The notes: generated by a model from the sequence alone, not told the origin. A stretch of 64,000 nt of DNA from JAQVCM01 sp040403095 (GCA_040403095.1 JBBALI010000012.1:17351-81350), one strand, 5' to 3'. Positions 33,450-43,081 are shown, counted from the first letter of the stretch. Translations and numbers: made by a program.

Positions 33450-35525
33450 ATGAAAAAAATATTTTTACTCGCTTTTTTAATTATTTCTATCCAATCTGTT
33501 GTTTCGCAAAATTTTGCTTGGGTGCAAAGTTGGGGTGGTCCGACTTGGGATTATAGCCGTTCTGTAGCCACCGATATCGATGGAAATGTTCTCGTTACAG
33601 GATATTTCCGTAATACAATAGATGCGGATCCAGGACCTTTAGTTTTGAACCTGATATCCAGCGGCCAAAGAGATATTTTTGTAAGCAAATTTAATGCTTC
33701 TGGTAGATTGTTGTGGGCAAAACAAATCTCAGGACAACTAGATGAAACAGCAAATGAACTGACTACCGATTCAGATGGAAATGTTTATGTAACCGGTTTT
33801 TATCAAGGAACAGTCGATTTCGATCCAAGTCCATCGGTTTACAATTTAATAACAACTTCTTCAAATGCTTACATATTAAAACTCGACAACTCTGGTAATT
33901 TTATGTGGGTTAAGACATTCGACGGGGGTGCTCCGCTGGCATACGATATTGCTGTAGATCCAGATCATAATATTTATACTACTGGAAGATTCAATGCACT
34001 GACAGATTTTGACCCAGGACCAGGCGTTTATAATTTAGATGCTTACGATTACACTGACATGTTTGTTTGTAAGATGAACGAGATGGGTGAATTATTATGG
34101 GTAAAACAAATAGCGGAAATTGGTGACACTGCGTCAATCAGACCTATATCCATTGCAGTCGATCTTCAGGGAAATGTTTTAACAACCGGTTTTTTTAATG
34201 GTACAGTTGATTTTGATCCAGGTATTGGAACGTTCAATTTGGTTTCTGCAGGAGAACTAAATGACGTTTCTTTCCCTAAAAACGTTTTTGTGAGTAAGTT
34301 AGACACTGATGGAAATTTTATGTGGGCAGGAAGTATTGCCCAGGAAGCAGATGCGCAGAGCACTGGTATTGCGGTTGATGAAAACAACAATATTTACACA
34401 ACGGGATATTTTACAGGAACTGTAGATTTTGATCCTGGAGCAAGTGTTTTCGAACTTAATTCGAATGCTATGGGGGCAAATAGTTTTGTATGTAAGTTGG
34501 ATCCTCTGGGCGATTTTGAATGGGCGAAAGCTTTTTCTGGCTCTACAGCAGTGCTAGCCCAAGGAATTGAGATTCACGGAAACGATCTTTACACAACTGG
34601 ATATTTTATTGGTACCATTGACTTTGATCCAAGTACTACAACCACAAATTTCCAAGTTTCATCTGGAGGTTCTGATCTTTTTGTGAATAAACTAGATTTG
34701 GATGGAAATTACCAATGGGCACAAAAAGCAGGTGGTTTGGCCGACGAAAATGCCTACGGTGTCGCCATCAATCCCACAAATGGAAATGTATTTGTTACGG
34801 GAATTTTGACAGATACAACTGATTTTGATCCATCAGCAGAAAACTGGGGTGTGAATTCACACGGAGAATGGGACGCATTTTTAGTAAAGTTTAGTGAATG
34901 TACTCCAAGTATTGGGATCACCGAAGTTGCTGATGCTTGCAATCAATATACTTGGATGGAAAACGATGGATTATATACAACATCAGGAATCTACTGGAAT
35001 ATATTGACCAGTGTTTCTGGATGTGATTCAATTGTAAAACTAGATTTGGATCTCGCACATTATGACAGCGAAATTACATTCTCAGGCGGCTATATGAGCC
35101 CTCTTCCAAATTTGTTTATAGACCAATTTCAATGGATTAATTGTGAGACTTTTGAAGTAGTGGAAACAATTGGTTCGTTTCAGCCAACTGTTACTGGATC
35201 ATACGCATTGATTAGTTTTGCAGGCGATTGCATTGATACTTCAAACTGTATTCATGTTACTGCTGGAGAAACTGGAATTGAAGAACTTAAATCCCTAGGT
35301 TTTTCGGTTTACCCGAATCCAGTCTCTGATCAGTTAACCATTCAATCCACGAATACTTTACTCTCATTTTTGATTGAAGTAACGACAGTTGATGGACAGT
35401 TGATTTACACAGAAACTCATTCAAGTGGGGATAAATTATCGACACAAAGATGGAACGCCGGATTTTACTTCCTAAAAATTGTTTCAGGGGAAAAATCGTA
35501 TGTGACTAGAATAGTTAAAGAGTAA
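33450..35525 (+). CDS. Type IX-secreted protein with seven DFDP repeats (beta-propeller) and a sorting domain
   Basis: This 691-residue exported protein has a signal peptide ending VVSQ. Residues about 30-490 hold seven repeats of about 60-65 residues with the core G.V..TG...GT.DFDPG..........F.KLD..G...W; the D[FA]DP marker occurs exactly seven times. This suggests a seven-bladed SBBP-type propeller. A Cys-containing linker (YTWMENDGLYTTSGIYW..LTSVSGCDSIV) follows, and the last about 80 residues (VYPNPVSDQLTI...NAGFYFLKIVSGEKSYVTRIVKE) are a Por-secretion-tail T9SS signal. The role is likely surface or extracellular binding; the ligand is unknown. Confidence 0.9.
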   Translation: MKKIFLLAFLIISIQSVVSQNFAWVQSWGGPTWDYSRSVATDIDGNVLVTGYFRNTIDADPGPLVLNLISSGQRDIFVSKFNASGRLLWAKQISGQLDETANELTTDSDGNVYVTGFYQGTVDFDPSPSVYNLITTSSNAYILKLDNSGNFMWVKTFDGGAPLAYDIAVDPDHNIYTTGRFNALTDFDPGPGVYNLDAYDYTDMFVCKMNEMGELLWVKQIAEIGDTASIRPISIAVDLQGNVLTTGFFNGTVDFDPGIGTFNLVSAGELNDVSFPKNVFVSKLDTDGNFMWAGSIAQEADAQSTGIAVDENNNIYTTGYFTGTVDFDPGASVFELNSNAMGANSFVCKLDPLGDFEWAKAFSGSTAVLAQGIEIHGNDLYTTGYFIGTIDFDPSTTTTNFQVSSGGSDLFVNKLDLDGNYQWAQKAGGLADENAYGVAINPTNGNVFVTGILTDTTDFDPSAENWGVNSHGEWDAFLVKFSECTPSIGITEVADACNQYTWMENDGLYTTSGIYWNILTSVSGCDSIVKLDLDLAHYDSEITFSGGYMSPLPNLFIDQFQWINCETFEVVETIGSFQPTVTGSYALISFAGDCIDTSNCIHVTAGETGIEELKSLGFSVYPNPVSDQLTIQSTNTLLSFLIEVTTVDGQLIYTETHSSGDKLSTQRWNAGFYFLKIVSGEKSYVTRIVKE

Positions 35526-35595
35526 ACTACTATTTTCAACATACATTGATGGAAAATAAGTAAAAGCTTGTGGAAGAGAGTTTTAAAATTAAAAA

Positions 35596-37341
35596 CTAGT
35601 TCTCCCCTACCTGCTGTCTCCACATGGCGTAATACAATCCTTTCAGTTCAACCAGTTCGTCGTGTTTTCCTGATTCGATGATTTTTCCTTTTTCCAAGAC
35701 GTAAATTGTATCGGCATACATGATTGTCGACAAACGGTGCGCTATCAAAATTGTCAAGTGATTTTTTGAATCTGAAACTTCTCTAATAGTATGCGAAATT
35801 TCCATTTCTGTCAATGAATCCAAAGCACTTGTAGCCTCGTCGAAAACCAATAAACGCGGATTTCTGATTAATGCTCTAGCTATTGACAAACGTTGTTTTT
35901 CTCCACCGGAAATCTTGATTCCGCCTTCGCCGATTACAGTATCAATTCCATTTTCAGCTCTTGCTACTAATCCTTGACAAGCTGATTTTTCCAACGCAAC
36001 CATGATTTCTTCGTCTGTTGCATCTGGTTTCACAAACAACAAATTTTCTTTGATAGTTCCTGAAAACAATTGAGATTCTTGTGTCACAAATCCCAATTGA
36101 TGGCGCAATTCATTTTTGTCGATTTGATGGTGCGGAACATCATTGTAAATTACTTCTCCTTCATTTGGTTGATATAATCCGACCAACAATTTTACCAAAG
36201 TAGTTTTTCCACTTCCGCTTGGACCAACAAATGCAATTGTTTTACCAGTTGAAGTTTCAAAATTGACGTCAATCAAAGAAGCTTGTGTGGCACTTTTATG
36301 TTTAAAAACTACATTTTTGAAAGCCACCTTTTGAATTCCACCCATAGGAGTTGGTGTTGCAGATTGTGGTTCCACTTCTGTTTTCAACAAGTCTTCGAAA
36401 TTTTGTAAGGACACTTCACCTTCGCGGTAAAGTTGAATGATATTTCCGAGTTCCTGCAAAGGATTGAAAATCGCAAATGAGAAGAAAAACAAGGTGAAGT
36501 ATTGACCTAATGTGATTCTATTGTCAAAAACTAAATACATAAGCAAGATAATCAAAGAATTTCGCAATAAGTTAATGATTGTTCCTTGGACAAAACTCAA
36601 AGAACGAATAAATTTCACTTTCTTCAATTCCAGTTTCAATATTTTGTTGGTCGTAGTATTCAAACGCTCTATTTCCTGATCAGCCAATCCTAAACTTTTC
36701 ACCAATTCAATGTTTCGCAAAGATTCAGTGGTAGAACCAGCCAAAGCTGTCGTTTCGCCCACGATGACTTTTTGAATAACTTTGATTTTTTTTCCTAAAA
36801 CAAAACTGATTCCACCAATGATTGGAATGGTTAGCAAATAAACGGGTGCAATCAGCCAGTAAATTCTGAATGAATAAATTGAAACGAAAACAATGGAAAC
36901 CAAACTAGTGAAGATAATTCCGATAAAAGCGGCGATTAACCTTTCAGAATCTTGTCTTGTTTTTTGAAGTTTCCCCAAAGTTTCTCCACTTCGTTGGTCT
37001 TCAAAAACTTGGTAAGGCAAAGCCAAGGAATGCGTGATTCCTTTTTTGTAAATATCAGCACCGACCCGCTGCGTTATAACATTGGTGAAATAATCTTGAA
37101 AATTTTTGGCAATTCGAGAAATCATTGCAACACCAATAGCAATTCCAACCCAATACATTACACCCCAAATGAATCCTGAGAAATTATTTTTGTATGAAGC
37201 GACTTTACTTCCGTAATCATCAACAATGTGGCGAATAACGACACTGTCCATCAATGAAAAAACTTGATTTACAGTAGCTAAAATGAGTGCTAAAAAAATG
37301 TATTTTTTGTAATTTTTAAGATAACTTAATAAAATGCGCAT
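35596..37341 (-). CDS. ABC exporter, fused membrane and ATPase half-transporter
   Basis: This is a 581-residue type IV (MsbA-like) half-transporter, presumably a homodimer. Six membrane helices lie in 1-310. The ATPase has Walker A GPSGSGKT (373-380), Q-loop VTQESQLFSG, signature ISGGEKQRLSIARAL, Walker B LLVFDEATSALD and H-loop LIAHRLSTI. Lipid, peptide or drug export are all possible; nothing nearby fixes the substrate. The downstream neighbour is a T9SS protein on the other strand. Confidence 0.92.
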   Translation of the reverse strand: MRILLSYLKNYKKYIFLALILATVNQVFSLMDSVVIRHIVDDYGSKVASYKNNFSGFIWGVMYWVGIAIGVAMISRIAKNFQDYFTNVITQRVGADIYKKGITHSLALPYQVFEDQRSGETLGKLQKTRQDSERLIAAFIGIIFTSLVSIVFVSIYSFRIYWLIAPVYLLTIPIIGGISFVLGKKIKVIQKVIVGETTALAGSTTESLRNIELVKSLGLADQEIERLNTTTNKILKLELKKVKFIRSLSFVQGTIINLLRNSLIILLMYLVFDNRITLGQYFTLFFFSFAIFNPLQELGNIIQLYREGEVSLQNFEDLLKTEVEPQSATPTPMGGIQKVAFKNVVFKHKSATQASLIDVNFETSTGKTIAFVGPSGSGKTTLVKLLVGLYQPNEGEVIYNDVPHHQIDKNELRHQLGFVTQESQLFSGTIKENLLFVKPDATDEEIMVALEKSACQGLVARAENGIDTVIGEGGIKISGGEKQRLSIARALIRNPRLLVFDEATSALDSLTEMEISHTIREVSDSKNHLTILIAHRLSTIMYADTIYVLEKGKIIESGKHDELVELKGLYYAMWRQQVGEN

Positions 37342-37384
37342 TTGTAAAATTTTGAAATGTATGTAAATTTTGAGATGTAAAATT

Positions 37385-37478
37385 ACTGCTTTTAATTGAA
37401 AAACCGCTCCGCCAAATAATCCCTAAATCCTATTACTTAGACCCTATTGCCTAATTCCTAATCCCTGTTACCTAATTC
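37385..37478. repeat. Intergenic CCTAATTCC low-complexity repeat
   Basis: Imperfect copies of CCTAATTCCTAAT and CCTATTACTTAGACCC lie between the acyltransferase operon and the ABC transporter. This is one more member of the short-word intergenic repeats in this genome. Confidence 0.4.
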
Positions 37479-38408
37479 CTAAAGCAACGGAGCAATATGT
37501 CTTTCTTTCTTGTCTTCGAAAATATCTGAAATTGTAACCAAAATTCCTGTTTCCTCAACATCACCAAAGTCTGCATTTACAGCGGTTCCAAAAGTTTTCA
37601 TCGTAGGTGAAAGATTCATGTAAATATTGACCAAAGGCGGAATATTTTCTCCATGTCCACGAACAAATGAATTTAAAACTTTGAAACCATCTTTGAAGTC
37701 TAAACCTTTCAACTGACTCTCAACAAAATCTCTATCATAACTTTGTAGCAAAGGCTCAAACGGTTTCATCAAATTTTCATTGTCAGGAAAATAGGTGTGC
37801 ATGAAATGCAACAAGAAATCCCTCGATTCACGATCATAATTGGGATACATCGTTACTTTACCGAAAAAATATTTGATTGTTGGATTGAAAACTACCAATG
37901 CGCCCAAACCATCCCAAATATTGTCCAAAGCAAACAAACCTTTGCGCGGATTTACTGATGGTTGGAAATTTGGTTGCACAAAACTTCGTCCCAATTCAAT
38001 TGTGTGAGGTAAATAATCTTTTACAAATTTCTCAGAAAAGTCAAAATAATGACTCGTTGATAATTTGATTTCATCAGCACCTGTGACAATTGCTTTATCG
38101 CACAAAATATATCGATAACCACCAACAATTTCCTCATCTTCTGGAGACCAAACAATCAATTGTTCGTAGCAAATATCATCAGTATCAAATTCATCTAAAT
38201 CGACTGGCAAACCAGTTCCACCGCCAGCTGCGCGAAAAGTAACTTCTCTCAATCGTCCAATTTCTTGAATTGTATTCGGCGCATTGTGCACGTTTACAAT
38301 GTAAATTTCATTATCGCCTTTACGCGTTTTACGGATAAATCGAGCTTCGTTCAATTCACTTTTAAGGATTGATTTATCTATTGGATCGATTACTGGTAAA
38401 GTATTCAT
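37479..38408 (-). CDS. GlsB/OlsB-like N-acyltransferase for amino-acid lipids
   Basis: This is a 309-residue GNAT-fold acyltransferase. Core segments NTIQEIGRLREVTFRAAGGGTG, EEIVGGYRYILCD and TIELGRSFVQPNFQPS..RKGLFALDNIWDGLGALV match the family that links a 3-hydroxy fatty acid to the amino group of glycine or ornithine. It is downstream (27 bases) of a PlsC-like acyltransferase, the same pair as GlsB and GlsA, which make glycine lipids in Bacteroides. Which amino acid is used cannot be told from the sequence. Confidence 0.82.
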   Translation of the reverse strand: MNTLPVIDPIDKSILKSELNEARFIRKTRKGDNEIYIVNVHNAPNTIQEIGRLREVTFRAAGGGTGLPVDLDEFDTDDICYEQLIVWSPEDEEIVGGYRYILCDKAIVTGADEIKLSTSHYFDFSEKFVKDYLPHTIELGRSFVQPNFQPSVNPRKGLFALDNIWDGLGALVVFNPTIKYFFGKVTMYPNYDRESRDFLLHFMHTYFPDNENLMKPFEPLLQSYDRDFVESQLKGLDFKDGFKVLNSFVRGHGENIPPLVNIYMNLSPTMKTFGTAVNADFGDVEETGILVTISDIFEDKKERHIAPLL

Positions 38409-38435
38409 TTTGTTTGTTTTAATTTGATGAAAAGA

Positions 38436-39260
38436 TTATTTGGACATTTCATAAACCGATTCTCTGATCCACGCAGCACATTCTTTTTGATTCTTGAATG
38501 CTTTCATTTGCTCTGGATAAATCGGTTTGCCGACAATCAATTTCATTTTCACGTTTTTTTGCTTGAAAAGTTCGTTTGCTAAATACAACATTTCCAAGTT
38601 TACTTTGATTCCTAAAAAGGTTCTTAAATTCGATAATCTGTAGAAAAAATTCGACAATTTTCCATCGATGTAAATCGGAATAATTGGATTATTGTGCTTT
38701 TCTGACAGCGTTACAAATGTCTTTTTCCAAGCTAAATCTCTCACTAATCCTTTTTTCTTGCGGCTGACCAATCCTGCTGGAAAAATGCAAACTGCTTTAT
38801 CAGAGCTGAATAAATCATCAATCTTGGAATGTGTGCTATCAGAATTTTTTCCGTGTTTATTGACACCAACAAACATACCACGCATGCCTTCCAAATTCAA
38901 CAATAAATCATTGACAATGAATTTTAAATCTGTTCGGTGATGGCGCAAAGAAGAAACCAGCGCCATGGCATCCATCCCTCCCAAAGGATGATTGATAGCC
39001 AAAGTTACACCGCCAATTTTAGGAATATTTTCGATTCCTTCGATTTCCACATCAATTTTGAAAAAATCAATAACAGCTTTGCAAAAATCTTCGTTTTTTT
39101 GTGTTGGGTGATCTATCAGAAATTGGTTGATTTCGTCTTGATGCAAAATTCGCTCAAGATACTTAACAACAAAACCAGGCAACCATTTTAGTAACCTAGG
39201 ATTTTTGCTGTGAATCAAATTCCTAATATCAATAAACTTTTCCTTTTTCACCTCTGCCAT
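38436..39260 (-). CDS. GlsA/PlsC-like O-acyltransferase
   Basis: This is a 274-residue lysophospholipid/acylglycerol-phosphate acyltransferase relative. The catalytic motif is NHPLGGMD, one residue longer than HX4D, as in the GlsA-like branch, followed by GVNKHG, FPAGLVSRKKKG and NPIIPIYIDGKLSN. It would add the second fatty acyl chain to the N-acyl amino acid made by the downstream gene. I chose the ATG at 39260, because a GTG three codons earlier lies inside a TACTTTTG promoter box (39276-39269). Confidence 0.85.
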   Translation of the reverse strand: MAEVKKEKFIDIRNLIHSKNPRLLKWLPGFVVKYLERILHQDEINQFLIDHPTQKNEDFCKAVIDFFKIDVEIEGIENIPKIGGVTLAINHPLGGMDAMALVSSLRHHRTDLKFIVNDLLLNLEGMRGMFVGVNKHGKNSDSTHSKIDDLFSSDKAVCIFPAGLVSRKKKGLVRDLAWKKTFVTLSEKHNNPIIPIYIDGKLSNFFYRLSNLRTFLGIKVNLEMLYLANELFKQKNVKMKLIVGKPIYPEQMKAFKNQKECAAWIRESVYEMSK

Positions 39261-39268
39261 TTGTGTCA

Positions 39269-39276
39269 CAAAAGTA
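39269..39276 (-). promoter_or_regulatory. -7 box of the acyltransferase operon
   Basis: On the minus strand TACTTTTG lies 8 bases before the ATG of the first gene and matches TAnnTTTG. No convincing TTG was found at the right distance. Confidence 0.4.
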
Positions 39277-39330
39277 AGTTTATTCCCTTAATTTTCGAAA
39301 CATTGATTCAATTGAATTTTCAAATCAAGG

Positions 39331-40284
39331 TTAAGGAACGCAAATTAAAGTATCATAAAATGTTGAAAAACCTGCCCAAACTCCCAATGCGCCACCTTTG
39401 ATATTGGTTTGAATATTCGTTGGTGAAGCAAATGGATTTCCGCCAGTTTGCATTTGTAAATATTTTCTTTCCATAAACTCAAAAACGGGATAATCCATTT
39501 TAGAGAATTTGATGACCACTGTGTCTCCAAGCTTGTAGTAACCTTTGAATTCACCGGGGATTGAATCATTGTCATACGATTGTGGATTTTCATAGAAAAA
39601 TTCAAATGTCAAGCCATTGAAAAATTCATCATCTGTCACTGGATTAAAAGTTTCAGCAAAGTTGGCATCTCTTGGTGTTCCGTCAGCATTTTTATTGATA
39701 CATTTCGCTTCCCATTTGTAAGCATCTCGCAAAGGCAAAGGATCTGACAACCAAGCGTGCGCATATCCATATTCTGTAAATCCTGGTTCTGTCTTCCAAT
39801 AAAGACTATTTAAGGGAGTTGGCTGTAAAATGGATGTTGAAGATGTGTATGTTTTTCCTTCAAATACAACCGTTAAATCATACGTTTTTCCTACTTGACC
39901 AAAAATCGCGGTGTTGAAAGAAGTGTATGCACATAAATGGTAATTCGCCAATTCATCGACCGGAATTCCAAAAAATTGAGCTGCTAACTCTTCTGTTCCA
40001 GCAGGCAAATTATCTGAACAAATTTCTTCAAGCACGACACTTGTCGTTCCATCACTGACTGTGATCACTGCGCCAGAAACAAAGCCGTTTAAAAATGCAT
40101 TCAAATCAGTTGTGGCGTAAATGTCTTTTGATTTTGACAACAAAATAAATGGAGGCTGCCCAGTTTCAATAAAACCATCGATAACCAATTGTTCTTCATG
40201 ACCAGGAATATCGATTTTCACTTCTTTCTCGCAAGAAATCAAAATCAAGAAAACGGAAAGCAATAATAATAAATACTTTTTCAT
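39331..40284 (-). CDS. DUF4249-family outer-membrane lipoprotein
   Basis: This is a 317-residue lipoprotein (lipobox LISC, C18). It begins EKEVKIDIPGHEEQLVIDGFIETGQPPFILLSKS, the typical start of DUF4249 proteins. Ig-like strands follow. It starts two bases after the stop of the TonB-dependent receptor. By analogy with SusC/SusD, such lipoproteins lie over or beside the receptor and help capture its ligand. The ligand is not known. Confidence 0.9.
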   Translation of the reverse strand: MKKYLLLLLSVFLILISCEKEVKIDIPGHEEQLVIDGFIETGQPPFILLSKSKDIYATTDLNAFLNGFVSGAVITVSDGTTSVVLEEICSDNLPAGTEELAAQFFGIPVDELANYHLCAYTSFNTAIFGQVGKTYDLTVVFEGKTYTSSTSILQPTPLNSLYWKTEPGFTEYGYAHAWLSDPLPLRDAYKWEAKCINKNADGTPRDANFAETFNPVTDDEFFNGLTFEFFYENPQSYDNDSIPGEFKGYYKLGDTVVIKFSKMDYPVFEFMERKYLQMQTGGNPFASPTNIQTNIKGGALGVWAGFSTFYDTLICVP

Positions 40285-40286
40285 AA

Positions 40287-42695
40287 CTAAAATTCAAAAT
40301 TCCAAGTTGCGCTTGGGATGATTGGAAATAAAGTAACTTGTTTGACAGAAATTTTAAAGTCGTTGGTCAACAATCCTCCTTGATTGTCGATGTAGAGAAA
40401 ATATGGATTTGCGCGGTTGTAAACGTTGTAAATCGAAAAATTCCAATTGCTTCTAAATTTCTTTTTCACTTCAATTGTTTCGCCCGTTTGCGGATTTGTT
40501 CGCTTCTTTGTTGGTCGATCATACAAAGTCGCTGAAAGATCCAAGCGGTGATATGGTGCCATTCTCGTTGAATTTCTTGCTCCATAATTGAACAAAATAT
40601 TTTGATCTTGCACGTACCAAGAGTTTGGCAAAGTCAATGTATTTCCAGAAGCGTAAATGAAACTTGCTCCAAAAGTCCAACGATCGTTCAGTTTGTATCC
40701 TGCCACAATAGTCAAATCATGACGTCGGTCGTATTTTGCTGGAAATACTTCTTTTTGTAAATCTGGAAATAAACGCTCCGTTTTTGCCCAAGTATATCCA
40801 ATCCAACCAGTTAATTTTCCAGTGGCTTTTTTGATAAAAAATTCAGCGCCGTAACTCCAGCCTTTACCAAAAACAAGTAAATTATCAGTATTGTCATTCA
40901 CATTATCAGAAGGTAAAGCACCTTGTTTATATTCAATTAAATTTTTCATGCCTTTGTAATACACTTCTACAGACGCTTCGTATTTGTTATCCTTGAAATT
41001 CTGAAAATATCCCAAAGAAGCTTGCCAACCTTTTTGAGGTTTTGCAATGTCAGTGGTAGGAAACCAAATGTCTGTCGGCAAAGAAACGGCGCTCAGTGAA
41101 GTTAAGTGAACATACTGATAATTATATGCATAACCCGCTTTGATTGAACTTTTTTTGCTCAACAACCAACGACCAGAAATTCTTGGTTCAAAACCTTGGT
41201 AAAATTTGATTAAATCTCCTTTGTTGTATTGCACAACAGAGTCGTTTCCATTGATTGGATTATTGATAAATCTTTTGAAAGGTCCAACAAATTGATACAT
41301 ACTATAACGCAAACCGGCATTGAATCTGATTTTTTCATTCAAATCAAATTCATCTAAAAAATACACCGCTGATTCATGGCTATACAATTTTTGTGCTTCA
41401 CCGGTATCAAATTCAGTATCGTCTTGAGAAGCTGAAACGCTTGTTGGTGTGAATGTATGATACAAATATTCTGCGCCCCACTTTAATTTGTGTCGCGTGC
41501 TAGGAAAATAAGAAAAATCAACTTTTCCGCCGACATCTCTGATTCCGGATTTCAAGGAAAATTTAAAGTTGTCTTGTTCTGAATTGAAGCTGAATAAATA
41601 ATCTGTAAAAGTACCAGTCAAATTCATGAAAAGCTTGCTGTTAAAAATATGGTTCCAACGAATGGCAGCAATTGCATTTCCCCATGGCATTCTGACTGAA
41701 AAATCGTCCTTTTTATTTCCGTAGATGAATTGGTCTTTGCCGTAATATCCGCTCAAAAAAAGTTTGTCTTTTTTTCCCAAACGGTAATTTGCTTTCAAAT
41801 TGAAATCATAAAAATAATAACCTGAACCAGCAAAAGGCGATGATTTTGGAATGAATGATTTCATTAAAACATCGATGTAAGTTCTTCGTACTGAAACGAT
41901 AAATGAACCCTTGTCTTTCACAATTGGTCCTTCGAAAGTCAATCGAGAAGAAATTAAACCCAAACCACCTTTAACCTTAAATTGCTTGGAATTCCCTTCA
42001 TTCATTTTAACCTCCAACACAGAAGAAATTCTTCCTCCAAAATTCGCTGGCATTCCGCCTTTGATCATGTTTACACTTTTAACAGCATCCGAATTAAAAA
42101 CAGAGAAAAAACCGAATAAGTGCGATGCATTATAAACTTGTGCTTCGTCCAATAAAACCAAATTTTGGTCTGGTCCGCCACCACGCACGTAAAATCCTTG
42201 TCCGCCTTCAGAAACGGAAGAAACGCCTGGTAACAACTGAATAGTTTTGATGATATCCACTTCGCCCATGAATGCAGGAAGTGTTTTTATTTTTTCCATT
42301 TCCAATTCCATTTGCCCCACTTTGGTGCTCGTCACATTTTCACCACGTTTGGCATTCACTTCTACTTCCTCCAAAACTTCCGTTTCATCAGACATTTCGA
42401 AGTTGAACATTTGATTGGCATTTAAATCCATCTGTTTGGTGATTGTTTTCAAGCCGTATGCTTTGAATTGCACTTCATAAATTCCTTTGGGAACAGTCAA
42501 AGAATAAAAACCATATTCGTTGGAAGTTGCACCGAGATTTAAAGATGGAATGGAAATTTTTGCTCCAACAACAGATTCACCTGATTGTGCTTCGGTAATC
42601 GTGCCACTCAAAGTAAATTTCTGTTGAGAAAACAAAACGTTTGGTAAAATGAAAGAAACAGCAATAAGTAGTAAAATTCGAAAAAAAGGATTCAT
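40287..42695 (-). CDS. TonB-dependent outer-membrane receptor
   Basis: This 802-residue receptor has a signal peptide (1-24), a CarboxypepD_reg-like domain (about 26-115: FTLSGTITEAQSGESVVGAKISIP), a plug (about 120-230: TLPAFMGEVDIIKTIQLLPGV...GFYVRGG.PDQNLVLLDEAQVYN) and a 22-strand barrel ending WNFEF. It imports an unknown large ligand with energy from TonB-ExbBD encoded elsewhere. It forms an operon with the DUF4249 lipoprotein. Confidence 0.95.
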   Translation of the reverse strand: MNPFFRILLLIAVSFILPNVLFSQQKFTLSGTITEAQSGESVVGAKISIPSLNLGATSNEYGFYSLTVPKGIYEVQFKAYGLKTITKQMDLNANQMFNFEMSDETEVLEEVEVNAKRGENVTSTKVGQMELEMEKIKTLPAFMGEVDIIKTIQLLPGVSSVSEGGQGFYVRGGGPDQNLVLLDEAQVYNASHLFGFFSVFNSDAVKSVNMIKGGMPANFGGRISSVLEVKMNEGNSKQFKVKGGLGLISSRLTFEGPIVKDKGSFIVSVRRTYIDVLMKSFIPKSSPFAGSGYYFYDFNLKANYRLGKKDKLFLSGYYGKDQFIYGNKKDDFSVRMPWGNAIAAIRWNHIFNSKLFMNLTGTFTDYLFSFNSEQDNFKFSLKSGIRDVGGKVDFSYFPSTRHKLKWGAEYLYHTFTPTSVSASQDDTEFDTGEAQKLYSHESAVYFLDEFDLNEKIRFNAGLRYSMYQFVGPFKRFINNPINGNDSVVQYNKGDLIKFYQGFEPRISGRWLLSKKSSIKAGYAYNYQYVHLTSLSAVSLPTDIWFPTTDIAKPQKGWQASLGYFQNFKDNKYEASVEVYYKGMKNLIEYKQGALPSDNVNDNTDNLLVFGKGWSYGAEFFIKKATGKLTGWIGYTWAKTERLFPDLQKEVFPAKYDRRHDLTIVAGYKLNDRWTFGASFIYASGNTLTLPNSWYVQDQNILFNYGARNSTRMAPYHRLDLSATLYDRPTKKRTNPQTGETIEVKKKFRSNWNFSIYNVYNRANPYFLYIDNQGGLLTNDFKISVKQVTLFPIIPSATWNFEF

Positions 42696-42814
42696 TTTCC
42701 TTTGAGTTTATTAAGTTTCATTGACTATTAAACAATTGCGAGTAAAATTACAAATATTAAATGTAGTTGGCATTGCTTAAAATGAAGAAATCTTTAAATT
42801 TTTTAGAAAATAAA

Positions 42815-42847
42815 TTGTCAAAACTATTTGAAAGTTCTTTACTTTTG
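42815..42847 (+). promoter_or_regulatory. Promoter of the candidate non-coding RNA
   Basis: TTG at 42815-42817, a 22-base spacer and TACTTTTG at 42840-42847 match the Bacteroidota consensus perfectly. No protein gene follows on this strand for 900 bases, which argues for an RNA transcript starting near 42852. Confidence 0.65.
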
Positions 42848-42851
42848 TTTC

Positions 42852-43080
42852 ATAGGTACTTTCTTACGAAGAAACAGTGACCTTATTCGTTTTCGAACGA
42901 AGCCCATGCAGTATATTTTGAAGCTTAACAAATTTGACCCTAAGGGAAGCCTTCGGTTGACAATGGCGGGCCACAACAATCTTGTATTGTTTTGATTTTC
43001 AAACAGTGGATTACAAACGTCAATCAGTGACCCTAAACGTTTTTCTGAAGTCTTCAGAAATTCAGCTGCATGGGTTTATT
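42852..43080 (+). ncRNA. Candidate structured RNA (6S-like architecture, unproven)
   Basis: This 386-bp gap has no ORF but many perfect hairpins. The closing helix is 42900-42911 with 43066-43077 (core CCCATGCAG/CTGCATGGG). Others: TTTCTT/AAGAAA (42860-42874); TTCGTT/AACGAA closing a TTCG loop (42886-42901; its last two bases are also claimed by the closing helix, so these two compete at the ends); AAGG/CCTT (42942-42953); TTGAC/GTCAA (42957-42961, 43019-43023); CCAC/GTGG (42971, 43006); AACAAT/ATTGTT (42975-42991); and TTTCTGAA/TTCAGAAA (43042-43060). A U-rich TTTATTTTT follows the closing helix. The layout (closing stem, large open region with a 3' hairpin, apical stem) resembles 6S RNA, but I cannot prove it. 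Confidence 0.5.
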
Positions 43081-43081
43081 T

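Noticed and set aside
42696..43081. tmRNA, RNase P RNA or SRP RNA in the intergenic region
   Set aside because: The characteristic tmRNA ends, RNase P GAGGAAAGTCC-type core and SRP GGAAG/AGCAG loop were not found; 6S-like structure fits better but is not proven.
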